Of a DNA stretch of 6,016 nucleotides, positions 1-6,016 are shown in pieces; positions within the stretch are counted from its first letter, which is position 1; each line of letters begins with the position of its first letter. The DNA is taken from assembly GCA_002315205.1 (NCBI GenBank), contig DCGH01000015.1, positions 21,771 to 27,786 on the forward strand, written 5' to 3'. The position numbers and the translations under genes were made by a program. The notes below the pieces were generated by a model. The model was not told the origin of the DNA and did not search any database. It saw nothing but the letters and a program-made list of their open reading frames with translations. This DNA is from Erysipelotrichaceae bacterium UBA1783. Lineage in GTDB: Bacteria > Bacillota_I > Bacilli_A > Erysipelotrichales > Erysipelotrichaceae.

Positions 1-1964
1 GTGAACCAGGCGTTGGTAAAACCGCAGTTGTCGAAGGGTTAGCTTGGCGTATCTACAAGCAGGATGTACCTTTAAATTTAAAGAACAAGCGCTTAGTTGA
101 ACTAGATATGGGTGCACTAATTGCTGGTGCGAAGTATCGTGGTGAGTTTGAAGAGCGTTTAAAGGCTGTACTTGAGGAAATCAAGGAAGCAAATGGTGAT
201 GTTATCCTATTCATTGATGAAATCCATAACCTAGTAGGCGCTGGTAAAACAGAAGGCAGCATGGATGCGGCCAATCTGTTAAAGCCAATGCTTGCAAGAG
301 GAGAATTAAGATGTATTGGTGCAACAACATTTAATGAATTCAGAAAGTATTTTGAAACAGATAAGGCGTTAGAAAGAAGATTCCAGAAGGTTACTGTTGA
401 TGAACCAACAGTGGAGGATACTATTTCTATTTTAAGAGGCTTGAAGGATCGTTTTGAGGCACATCATGGTGTACAGATTCTTGATGAAGCAATTATAGCT
501 GCTGCGACATTAAGTAATCGTTATATCACGGATCGTTTTCTACCTGATAAGGCCATCGATTTAATCGATGAAGCATGTGCTTCTATTCGTGTTGAAATGG
601 ATTCTTTACCTTATGAGCTAGATGAGCTAAATCGTAAGATTATGCAGCTAGAAATTGAGGAAAAGGCTTTACAGAAGGAAGAAAACGAGAAATCCTTAGA
701 AAGATTACAGGAAATCAGAAATGAAATTGTTTCTCTGACAGAAAAGAGAACTGAGGTTCACAGCAAGTGGCAGGATGAAAAGTCACAGCTGGATGAGAAC
801 AAGAAGAACAGAGAAAGATTAGAAATGGCAAAGCTTCAGTTAGAAAGTGCTCAAAATGAAGCCAGATATGAGGATGCAGCCAGAATTCAGTATGAAACAA
901 TTCCTCAGCTTCAAAAGCTGATTAAGGAAGGAAAGAATGCGGATCAGGATGCTTTAATTCAGGAAACAGTCGATGAAGGTTTAATTGCTCAGGTTGTTTC
1001 AAGATGGACAGGTATTGAGGTAAGTAAGCTAATGGCTACTCAGCGCCAGAAGATTTTAGGCTTAAAGCAGATGCTGGCAAAGAGAGTTATTGGTCAGGAT
1101 GAAGCAATCAATCTTGTTGGTAATGCAGTATTAAGAAGTAAAGCTAGAATTCAGGACGCTAACAGACCAATCGGTTCCTTCCTATTTATGGGTCCTACTG
1201 GTGTTGGTAAGACTGAGGTAGCGAAGGCTTTAGCTGAACAGCTATTTGATGATGAAAATAAGATCGTCAGAATCGATATGAGTGAGTATATGGAAAAGTT
1301 TAGTGTTTCTAGACTAATCGGTGCTCCTCCTGGATATGTTGGTTATGATGAGGGTGGACAGCTAACAGAGGCTGTTAGAAGAAAGCCATACTCTATTGTC
1401 TTATTAGATGAAATTGAGAAAGCACATCCAGATGTATTCAATATCTTATTACAGATTTTAGATGATGGACGTATCACAGACTCAAAGGGTGTTACTGTTG
1501 ATTTCAAAAATACAATCATTATTATGACAAGTAATCTTGGTAGTGAATTTGCCTTTGTTGAAAATAAAAACGAAAAGCAGAAGCTATACAATGAGGTTGT
1601 AAAGAGAACCTTCAAACCAGAATTTGTGAACAGAATTGATGATATTATTATCTTTAATCCATTATCACAATCTGTATTATCTGGTATTGTAGATAAGTTT
1701 ATTTCTCAGCTTGCTCAAAGATTAGATGATAGAAATATCAAGCTAGAGTTAACCGATGCAGCAAAGAATAAGATTATCGAAGAAGGATCAGATATAACCT
1801 ATGGCGCTAGACCAATAAAGAGATATATTCAGCAGAATATTGAAACTGTTCTGGCATACAAGATTATTGAAGATTCAATTGATGGTAATACGACTTTAGT
1901 CATTGATTTTGATGGTGATGATTTCAAGGTTTTTGAAAAGAAAACATACCATGTAGAAGGTTAA
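1..1964 (+). CDS. clpB: ATP-dependent chaperone/disaggregase ClpB, 5'-truncated by the window edge
   Basis: Hexameric AAA+ cytosolic disaggregase that, with DnaK/DnaJ/GrpE, threads aggregated proteins through its pore. The reading frame is already open at base 3, with bases 1-2 the end of a Gly codon, so 653 residues are visible and about 200 (the N-domain and start of NBD1) lie outside. Seen in order: NBD1 Walker A (EPGVGKT, 3-23), pore loop KYRG (about 129-140), Walker B ILFIDE (about 204-221), then a long charged coiled-coil middle domain at about 605-930. NBD2 follows with Walker A GPTGVGKT (1191-1214), pore loop GYVG (about 1332-1343), Walker B VLLDEIE (1398-1418), sensor-1 TSN (1527-1535), arginine finger in VNRID (Arg at 1632-1634) and sensor-2 GAR (1803-1811). 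The full-length middle domain separates ClpB from ClpC, ClpE and ClpA. No inactivating change is seen. The promoter is outside the window, so HrcA/CtsR/CIRCE control cannot be judged. Arginine codon use differs between the 5' and 3' parts. Confidence 0.97.
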   Translation, partial: EPGVGKTAVVEGLAWRIYKQDVPLNLKNKRLVELDMGALIAGAKYRGEFEERLKAVLEEIKEANGDVILFIDEIHNLVGAGKTEGSMDAANLLKPMLARGELRCIGATTFNEFRKYFETDKALERRFQKVTVDEPTVEDTISILRGLKDRFEAHHGVQILDEAIIAAATLSNRYITDRFLPDKAIDLIDEACASIRVEMDSLPYELDELNRKIMQLEIEEKALQKEENEKSLERLQEIRNEIVSLTEKRTEVHSKWQDEKSQLDENKKNRERLEMAKLQLESAQNEARYEDAARIQYETIPQLQKLIKEGKNADQDALIQETVDEGLIAQVVSRWTGIEVSKLMATQRQKILGLKQMLAKRVIGQDEAINLVGNAVLRSKARIQDANRPIGSFLFMGPTGVGKTEVAKALAEQLFDDENKIVRIDMSEYMEKFSVSRLIGAPPGYVGYDEGGQLTEAVRRKPYSIVLLDEIEKAHPDVFNILLQILDDGRITDSKGVTVDFKNTIIIMTSNLGSEFAFVENKNEKQKLYNEVVKRTFKPEFVNRIDDIIIFNPLSQSVLSGIVDKFISQLAQRLDDRNIKLELTDAAKNKIIEEGSDITYGARPIKRYIQQNIETVLAYKIIEDSIDGNTTLVIDFDGDDFKVFEKKTYHVEG

Positions 1965-1990
1965 GGAATTGAGAAATCAATTCCTTTTTT
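1963..1990 (+). terminator. Intrinsic terminator of clpB
   Basis: A perfect 8-bp stem, GGAATTGA (1965-1972) against TCAATTCC (1977-1984), closes on a GAAA loop and runs into six T's (1985-1990). The last two bases of the clpB stop codon can extend the stem by two A-T pairs with the start of the T tract. It should separate clpB transcription from adhE. Confidence 0.92.
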
Positions 1991-2009
1991 AATTTGTATA
2001 TAGAAAAGA

Positions 2010-2027
2010 TTGTGAAAATATTCACTT
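2010..2027 (+). promoter_or_regulatory. Putative Rex operator 1 upstream of adhE
   Basis: TTGTGAA, four bases (AATA), TTCACTT. Compared with the Gram-positive Rex box TTGTGAA-N4-TTCACAA, 12 of 14 defined positions match, with an A/T centre as in the family consensus. Rex is the NADH/NAD+-sensing repressor known to control adhE in several Bacillota. The site lies about 37 bp upstream of the adhE -35 box and is the most distal of three TTGTGAA copies. Assignment is by motif and context; no rex gene is in the window. Confidence 0.78.
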
Positions 2028-2036
2028 TATTCTCAA

Positions 2037-2050
2037 TGAAATCGTTATCA
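2037..2050 (+). promoter_or_regulatory. Putative CcpA binding site (cre) upstream of adhE
   Basis: The 14 bases TGAAATCGTTATCA fit every position of the consensus TGWAANCGNTNWCA bound by CcpA with HPr-Ser46-P. The site lies between Rex operators 1 and 2 and ends 13 bp before the -35 box. Its centre is near -54 relative to the transcription start inferred from the -10 box. In B. subtilis, cre sites of the overflow genes ackA and pta centred near this distance act in activation, so activation is as plausible as repression here. The role is inferred. Confidence 0.72.
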
Positions 2051-2052
2051 TA

Positions 2053-2070
2053 TTGTGAAAGAATTGACAA
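2053..2070 (+). promoter_or_regulatory. Putative Rex operator 2 overlapping the adhE -35 box
   Basis: TTGTGAA, four bases (AGAA), TTGACAA: 13 of 14 defined positions match TTGTGAA-N4-TTCACAA. The right half-site contains the -35 hexamer TTGACA (2064-2069), so a bound repressor would directly exclude RNA polymerase. The single deviation from the Rex consensus is the G that makes the -35 hexamer perfect. This is the best-placed operator for NADH-responsive repression of adhE. Confidence 0.82.
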
Positions 2071-2091
2071 GTGGAATTACTTCTATATAAT
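2064..2091 (+). promoter_or_regulatory. adhE promoter, consensus -35 and -10
   Basis: TTGACA at 2064-2069 and TATAAT at 2086-2091, both exact housekeeping sigma-factor hexamers, are separated by 16 bp. The predicted transcription start is about 2097-2099, leaving a 5' leader of roughly 28 nt before the adhE ATG. A promoter this strong, with operators laid over it, suggests a gene made at high level when repression is relieved. Confidence 0.88.
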
Positions 2092-2096
2092 AACAC

Positions 2097-2114
2097 TTGT
2101 GAAATTGTTAGCGA
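2097..2114 (+). promoter_or_regulatory. Weak third Rex-like site at the adhE transcription start
   Basis: A perfect left half-site TTGTGAA (2097-2103) is followed after four bases by a poor right half TTAGCGA, which matches 4 of 7. It lies on the predicted transcription start, where a bound protein could block initiation. The three TTGTGAA copies start at 2010, 2053 and 2097, 43 and 44 bp apart and in the same orientation. The even spacing is what makes this copy worth listing; as a single site it would be marginal. Confidence 0.42.
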
Positions 2115-2118
2115 GGGA
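2113..2118 (+). promoter_or_regulatory. Ribosome binding site that fixes the adhE start
   Basis: GAGGGA lies 7 nt before the ATG at 2126. The frame stays open upstream as far as a TTG at 1994 and an ATG at 2036, but those lie upstream of the promoter hexamers and lack a Shine-Dalgarno sequence. Translation therefore starts at 2126, giving a normal AdhE N-terminus (MEENKITVE). Confidence 0.9.
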
Positions 2119-2125
2119 AACGATT

Positions 2126-4717
2126 ATGGAAGAAAACAAGATTACAGTTGAAATCAATACCTTAGTAGAGAATGCTACAAAGGCATTAGACCAGTTTATG
2201 AATTTAGATCAGGAACAGATTGACTACATTGTTGCCAAGTGTTCAGTTGCCGGCTTAGACCAGCATGGAACTTTAGCTGCAAAAGCAATTGAAGAAACAA
2301 AGAGAGGTGTCTTTGAGGATAAGGCAACTAAGAATCTATTTGCTTGTGAATATGTAGTAAACAATATGAGACATTTAAAGACTGTTGGCGTTATTTCAGA
2401 GGATCCAGTTACTGGTATTACTGAAATCGCTTGTCCAGTAGGTGTTATCTGTGGTATCACCCCAGTAACAAATCCTACTTCAACAGTTATTTTCAAGTCT
2501 TTAATCAGTTTAAAGACTAGAAACCCAATTATCTTCTCATTCCATCCAAGTGCACATGAGTGCTCAAAGGCTGCTGCTATTGTTATTAGAGATGCTGCAG
2601 TCGCTGCAGGAGCACCAGAGAACTGCATCCAGTGGATTGAATCAATGAGCATGGAGGCAACAAGTGCCTTAATGAACCATCCAGGTGTTGCAACTATTTT
2701 AGCAACTGGTGGTAATGCAATGGTAAAGGCAGCTTATAGCTGTGGTAAGCCAGCAATGGGTGTTGGTGCAGGTAATGTTCCAGCATATATTAATGCTTCA
2801 GCAAATACTGAGCAGGCAGTCAATGACATCGTATTATCAAAGTCATTTGATAATGGTATGATCTGTGCTTCTGAGCAGGCTGCAATCGTAGATGCAGAAA
2901 TCTATGAAGAAACAGTAGCAACATTCAAAAGATATAGAGCATACTTTGCTAATAAGAAGGAAAAGGCAATGCTTGAAAAGTATTTATTCGGTGTTGAAAA
3001 GAAGGCTGATTATCCAAATGCCAGATTAAATCCAGTAATTGTTGGTATGAATGCGTATAACATTGCTAAAAACGCAGGCTTTGAGGTACCAGAGGGTACA
3101 GCAATCATTTGTGCTGAATGTAAGGAGGTTGGTGTTAACGAACCTCTATCAAAGGAAAAGCTTTCTCCAGTATTAGCATTCTTCAAGTCAAAGGATACTG
3201 AGGATGGATTCAGATTGGCTAAGGAAATGGTTGAATTTAATGGCTTAGGACATTCTGCTGCAATTCATTGTGCAACTCAACAGATGGCTGATGAGTTTGG
3301 CAAGCTTGTAAAGGCAATGAGAATTATCTGGAACTCACCATCAACTTTCGGCGGTATTGGTAATGTCTACAATTCATTCTTACCATCATTAACATTAGGC
3401 TGTGGAAGCTATGGAAACAACTCAATTGGTGGTAATGTAAGTGCAGTTAATTTAATCAATGTTAAAAAGGTGGGTAAGAGAAGAAATACAATGCAGTGGT
3501 TTAAGGTTCCTCAGAAGATTTATTTTGAAAGAAATTCAATTCAGTATTTACAGTCATGCCGTGATGTAAAGAAGGTATTCATTGTTACTGATAGAAGTAT
3601 GGTTGATTTCGGTTTCGTTAATAAGATTACTGAACAGCTAAATATGAGAAGAAATCCAGTTCAGATCCAGTTATTCTGTGATGTTGAACCAGATCCAGAT
3701 ATCACAACAGTAAGACGTGGCGTTGAATTAATGGAAGCATTCAGACCTGATACAATCATTGCTTTAGGTGGTGGTAGCTCAATGGATGCTGCAAAGGGTA
3801 TGTGGGTATTCTATGAGCATCCTGAGGTTGACTTTGATGATTTAAAGCAGAAGTTTATGGATATCAGAAAGAGAGCCTTCAAGTATCCTGAATTAGGCAG
3901 AAAGAGCAAGCTAATCTGTATCCCAACTACTTCAGGTACAGGTTCAGAGGTTACACCATTCGCTGTTATTTCTGATAAGGCAAACAATAAGAAGTATCCA
4001 TTAACTGACTATTCATTAACTCCAACTGTAGCAATCGTAGATCCAGAGTTCACAACAAATCTACCTCCAAGAGCAACTGCGATGACAGGTATGGACGTAT
4101 TAACTCATGCAGTAGAAGCATACACATCAGTTATGGCAAATGATTACACTGATGGCTTATGCTTACAGGCAATCAAGATGGTATTTGAGTACTTACCAAG
4201 AGCTGTAAAGAGCGGTAAAACAGATTTAGAATCTAGAGAAAAGATGCATAATGCGGCAACTATTGCTGGTATGGCATTTGCCAATGCATTCTTAGGAATG
4301 GGTCATTCACTAGCACATAAGATTGGTGCTGAATTCCATACAGTTCATGGTCATACTTGCGCAATCGTATTACCAGAGGTTATCAGATACAATGGACAGG
4401 TTCCAACAAAGCTATCAGTATGGCCTAAGTACAATGTTTACAAGTGTGATAAGAAGTATGAGGATATCGCTAAGCTATTAGGCTTATCATTCACTACAAC
4501 TGAGGAAGCAGTAGAAGCATTCGCTGTTGCTGTTGAAAACTTAACAAAGGAAATCGGCTTACAGACAAAGTTCTCTGAATTAGGCATTGATAAGGAAGCA
4601 TGGGAAAGCAAGCTAGATACTATTGCAGTATTAGCTTACGAAGATCAGTGCTCTCCAGCAAATCCAAGAGTTCCACTAGTAGCAGATATGAAGGAAATCT
4701 TAAAGAAGCTATATTAG
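2126..4717 (+). CDS. adhE: Bifunctional acetaldehyde-CoA/alcohol dehydrogenase AdhE
   Basis: Reduces acetyl-CoA to acetaldehyde and then to ethanol, oxidising two NADH; it is the main ethanol-forming, NAD+-regenerating enzyme of fermentation. It has 863 residues, close to the family's 860-890. The N-terminal CoA-acylating aldehyde dehydrogenase domain (about 1-445) shows the cofactor segment GVICGITPVTNPTST from residue 106 and the catalytic Cys247 in MICASEQ. A basic linker (about 446-456, KKVGKRR) leads to the iron-dependent alcohol dehydrogenase domain, with NAD-binding GGGSSMD (548-554), TTSGTGSE, and the predicted iron ligands Asp657, His661, His727 and His741. These sit four residues beyond Asp653, His657, His723 and His737 of E. 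coli AdhE. Both active sites look intact. Members of the family assemble into cytosolic helical filaments (spirosomes). It has its own promoter and ends in tandem stops TAG TAA, so it is probably monocistronic. Motifs upstream suggest control by Rex and CcpA. Confidence 0.98.
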   Translation: MEENKITVEINTLVENATKALDQFMNLDQEQIDYIVAKCSVAGLDQHGTLAAKAIEETKRGVFEDKATKNLFACEYVVNNMRHLKTVGVISEDPVTGITEIACPVGVICGITPVTNPTSTVIFKSLISLKTRNPIIFSFHPSAHECSKAAAIVIRDAAVAAGAPENCIQWIESMSMEATSALMNHPGVATILATGGNAMVKAAYSCGKPAMGVGAGNVPAYINASANTEQAVNDIVLSKSFDNGMICASEQAAIVDAEIYEETVATFKRYRAYFANKKEKAMLEKYLFGVEKKADYPNARLNPVIVGMNAYNIAKNAGFEVPEGTAIICAECKEVGVNEPLSKEKLSPVLAFFKSKDTEDGFRLAKEMVEFNGLGHSAAIHCATQQMADEFGKLVKAMRIIWNSPSTFGGIGNVYNSFLPSLTLGCGSYGNNSIGGNVSAVNLINVKKVGKRRNTMQWFKVPQKIYFERNSIQYLQSCRDVKKVFIVTDRSMVDFGFVNKITEQLNMRRNPVQIQLFCDVEPDPDITTVRRGVELMEAFRPDTIIALGGGSSMDAAKGMWVFYEHPEVDFDDLKQKFMDIRKRAFKYPELGRKSKLICIPTTSGTGSEVTPFAVISDKANNKKYPLTDYSLTPTVAIVDPEFTTNLPPRATAMTGMDVLTHAVEAYTSVMANDYTDGLCLQAIKMVFEYLPRAVKSGKTDLESREKMHNAATIAGMAFANAFLGMGHSLAHKIGAEFHTVHGHTCAIVLPEVIRYNGQVPTKLSVWPKYNVYKCDKKYEDIAKLLGLSFTTTEEAVEAFAVAVENLTKEIGLQTKFSELGIDKEAWESKLDTIAVLAYEDQCSPANPRVPLVADMKEILKKLY

Positions 4718-4722
4718 TAATT

Positions 4723-4753
4723 AAAGATGGTTGCCAAAAGCAACCTCTTTTTT
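4723..4753 (+). terminator. Intrinsic terminator of adhE
   Basis: The stem GGTTGC (4729-4734) pairs with GCAACC (4740-4745) across a 5-nt CAAAA loop, followed by TCTTTTTT (4746-4753). With one bulged T at 4728, the preceding AAAGA can pair with TCTTT and lengthen the stem. It begins only 5 nt after the adhE stop and should end the adhE message. Confidence 0.88.
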
Positions 4754-4754
4754 A

Positions 4755-4763
4755 TGCTATAAT
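4755..4763 (+). promoter_or_regulatory. Extended -10 promoter for exoA
   Basis: TGCTATAAT carries the TGn extension plus a perfect TATAAT (4758-4763). No good -35 hexamer exists at 16-18 bp; the nearest TTG-type match, TTGCCA at 4731-4736, is 21 bp away and inside the adhE terminator stem. Extended -10 promoters can work without a -35. The start would be about 4770, leaving a leader of roughly 22 nt that contains the exoA ribosome binding site. Confidence 0.7.
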
Positions 4764-4791
4764 ATATCAAATGTAAAAGAGGTATTTTTTT

Positions 4792-5547
4792 ATGAAGCTA
4801 GTATCATGGAATGTAAATGGAATTAGAGCGGTATTACAAAAGGGATTTGTTGATTTCTTTAGTGAGATAGAGGCCGATATTTTTTGCGTACAGGAAACAA
4901 AATGTCAACCTGGACAGGTAGAAATTGATACCCCAAACCATCATCAGTATTTCCATTCAGGGGAAAGGAAAGGTTATTCATCTACTGCTGTTTTTACAAA
5001 GGAAGAACCAATCAGTTCCTTCTTCGATTTTGAAAACGTTGAAGGCCATCCAAAGGAAGGAAGAGTAATGACCTTTGAATATGAAAACTTCTATTTAGTA
5101 AATGCTTATGTTCCTAATTCTAAGGATGGGCTAGCAAGAATTGATTATCGTATGTTCTGGGAGGAAGAGCTGCTACAGCATTTAAAGAAACTAGATGAAA
5201 AAAAGCCAGTCATCTATTGTGGCGATTTAAATGTTGCTAAGGAAGAGATTGATTTAAAGAATCCAGATACGAATCACAACAATGCAGGGTTCTCTGATCA
5301 GGAAAGAGATAAGATGCGAGTATTATTATCAAATGGTTTTACTGATTGCTTCAGATATTTATATCCAGATACTGTAAAGTATTCCTGGTGGAGCTATCGC
5401 TTTAATGCCAGAGCAAACAATACAGGATGGAGAATTGACTATTTTATTGTGTCAGACCGTATCAAAGACAAGGTTAAGGATTGCCAGATTTTAAATGAAG
5501 TTTATGGCTCTGACCATTGTCCAATTTTACTAGATATTGACATCTAA
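4792..5547 (+). CDS. exoA: Exodeoxyribonuclease III family AP endonuclease
   Basis: Cuts DNA 5' to abasic sites and trims 3' blocked ends in base-excision repair in the cytosol; the metal-dependent family is Xth in E. coli and ExoA in B. subtilis. The 251 residues match the family's 250-270. Motifs of the endonuclease/exonuclease/phosphatase fold appear in order: SWNVNGIR with Asn7, CVQETK with metal-binding Glu35, NAYVPNS with Tyr106, CGDLNVA with Asp145 and Asn147, a YSWWSYRFNAR segment, GWRIDYF with Asp216, and the catalytic GSDH with Asp241-His242. All expected active-site residues are present. The start is supported by AGAGGT at 4778-4783, 8 nt before the ATG; seven of the eight spacer bases are T's adjoining the ATG. 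No good terminator follows, so read-through into asnA is likely. The shorter, ExoA-type form is preferred over an APE1-like one because there is no N-terminal extension. Confidence 0.96.
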   Translation: MKLVSWNVNGIRAVLQKGFVDFFSEIEADIFCVQETKCQPGQVEIDTPNHHQYFHSGERKGYSSTAVFTKEEPISSFFDFENVEGHPKEGRVMTFEYENFYLVNAYVPNSKDGLARIDYRMFWEEELLQHLKKLDEKKPVIYCGDLNVAKEEIDLKNPDTNHNNAGFSDQERDKMRVLLSNGFTDCFRYLYPDTVKYSWWSYRFNARANNTGWRIDYFIVSDRIKDKVKDCQILNEVYGSDHCPILLDIDI

Positions 5548-5564
5548 CAGAATTTGATTAAAAT

Positions 5565-5585
5565 TAATAAATATATTATTTATTA
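5565..5585. repeat. AT-only perfect inverted repeat before asnA
   Basis: Arms TAATAAATA (5565-5573) and TATTTATTA (5577-5585) are perfect reverse complements around a TAT centre, ending just before the asnA ribosome binding site. With no G or C and no T run, it would be a poor terminator. It may be an operator for a regulator of asnA, or chance in an AT-only stretch. A poor -35-like TTGATT (5554-5559) lies just upstream, but no convincing -10 pairs with it. Confidence 0.4.
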
Positions 5586-5600
5586 TTTGAGGGTATTATT

Positions 5601-6016
5601 ATGAATTTTCCAGAAAACTACAAAAGTGATCTAGACCTTTTACACACTGAGATTGGTATTAAGGTAGTAAAGGATACTTTTGAAAGAAAGCTTGCAGAAA
5701 GATTAAAGCTAACAAGAGTTTCTGCTCCGTTAGTTGTTTATAAGGATAGTGGTTTAAACGATAACCTGAATGGTTATGAAAGACCAATCAGCTTCACAGC
5801 TCCTGAGCTTGGAGAAACTAGAGATATTGAAATTGTTCATTCATTAGCTAAATGGAAGAGAATGGCATTAAAGCAGTATGGCTTAAAGAGATTTAAGGGT
5901 ATCTATACTGATATGAATGCGATCAGAAGAGATGAAAATATGGATAATCTTCATTCTATCTATGTTGACCAGTGGGACTGGGAAAAGGTGATTTTAGAAG
6001 AGGATAGAACAGTAGA
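5601..6016 (+). CDS. asnA: Aspartate-ammonia ligase (asparagine synthetase A), 3'-truncated by the window edge
   Basis: Makes asparagine from aspartate, ammonia and ATP, releasing AMP and PPi; a cytosolic homodimer related to class II aminoacyl-tRNA synthetases. 138 codons are visible of the family's roughly 330. Conserved segments: RVSAPLVV (39-46), GLNDNLNG (51-58), VHSLAKWKR (79-87), [12 protein letters not shown] (101-112) and [11 protein letters not shown] (118-128). By alignment from memory, Asp54, Lys86, Arg109, Gln124 and Asp126 correspond to E. coli AsnA Asp46, Lys77, Arg100, Gln116 and Asp118. The start is fixed by GAGGG (5589-5593), 7 nt before the ATG. It lies 53 bp behind exoA with no good terminator between, so co-transcription is likely. 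The gap is far too short for the asparagine T-box leader that controls some Bacillota asparagine genes. Confidence 0.96.
   Translation, partial: MNFPENYKSDLDLLHTEIGIKVVKDTFERKLAERLKLTRVSAPLVVYKDSGLNDNLNGYERPISFTAPELGETRDIEIVHSLAKWKRMALKQYGLKRFKGIYTDMNAIRRDENMDNLHSIYVDQWDWEKVILEEDRTV

Noticed and set aside
53..274. 73-codon minus-strand frame, and a similar one at 715-900
   Set aside because: Both are Ser/Phe-rich translations opposite clpB with no independent signal.
1343..1615. 90-codon open frame on the minus strand inside clpB
   Set aside because: It is antisense to conserved NBD2 motifs, and its low-complexity product is typical of shadow frames.
1994..2125. In-frame N-terminal extension of AdhE from TTG 1994 or ATG 2036
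   Set aside because: It would run through the promoter, cre and operator motifs, lacks a ribosome binding site, and is not part of the normal AdhE N-terminus. The ATG at 2126 has a proper GAGGGA.
1965..2125. Riboswitch or structured leader RNA before adhE
   Set aside because: The predicted transcript leader is only about 28 nt, and the only strong hairpin in the gap is the clpB terminator upstream of the promoter.
2224..2652. 142-codon open frame on the minus strand
   Set aside because: It lies wholly inside adhE, opposite conserved aldehyde dehydrogenase sequence, and its product resembles no family I recognise. It is a shadow of adhE codon use.
5551..5586. Independent sigma-A promoter for asnA (TTGATT at 5554-5559 with TATTTA at 5577-5582)
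   Set aside because: The -10 candidate matches only 3 of 6 positions, and many equally poor hexamers occur in this AT-only stretch. It is not supported enough to list as a feature.
1..6016. A novel defence, mobile or biosynthetic system
   Set aside because: All coding capacity is accounted for by four well-known housekeeping or metabolic genes. No direct-repeat arrays, transposase, integrase or unexplained frames are present.

Overview
This is an ordinary chromosomal segment of a low-GC, Gram-positive-type anaerobe or facultative anaerobe (Bacillota). All four genes lie on the + strand. The base composition is AT-rich, ribosome binding sites are GAGGG/AGAGG type, sigma-A-like promoters are close to consensus, and terminators are short hairpins followed by T tracts. 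Arginine is mostly AGA, yet lysine and glutamine often use AAG and CAG. That mix would fit Erysipelotrichia-like or related gut Bacillota, but the class is a guess from style only. TGA is not used as a sense codon in any gene, so this is not a Mollicutes-type code.

Layout: (1) positions 1-1964 hold the 3' three quarters of clpB, a protein disaggregase, entering the window inside the first Walker A motif and closed by an intrinsic terminator. (2) The 161-bp gap 1965-2125 is the most information-dense part of the window. It contains a perfect -35/-10 promoter (TTGACA, 16 bp, TATAAT), two good Rex-type redox operators, a weaker third copy, and an exact match to the CcpA cre consensus, all serving adhE. 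(3) Positions 2126-4717 encode AdhE, the bifunctional acetaldehyde/alcohol dehydrogenase, followed by tandem stops and a second terminator. (4) A short extended -10 promoter then drives exoA (4792-5547), an exonuclease III-family AP endonuclease. After 53 AT-rich bases with no good terminator comes the 5' part of asnA (5601 to the window end), ammonia-dependent asparagine synthetase.

The genes form at least three transcription units: clpB (stress), adhE (fermentation and NAD+ recycling) and exoA with possibly asnA (DNA repair and amino-acid supply). They do not form one pathway. No mobile element, CRISPR, tRNA, rRNA or riboswitch is visible, and no intergenic stretch exceeds 161 bp. I found no new protein system. 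The most interesting item is the compact adhE control region, where redox and carbon-catabolite operators are interleaved with the promoter.
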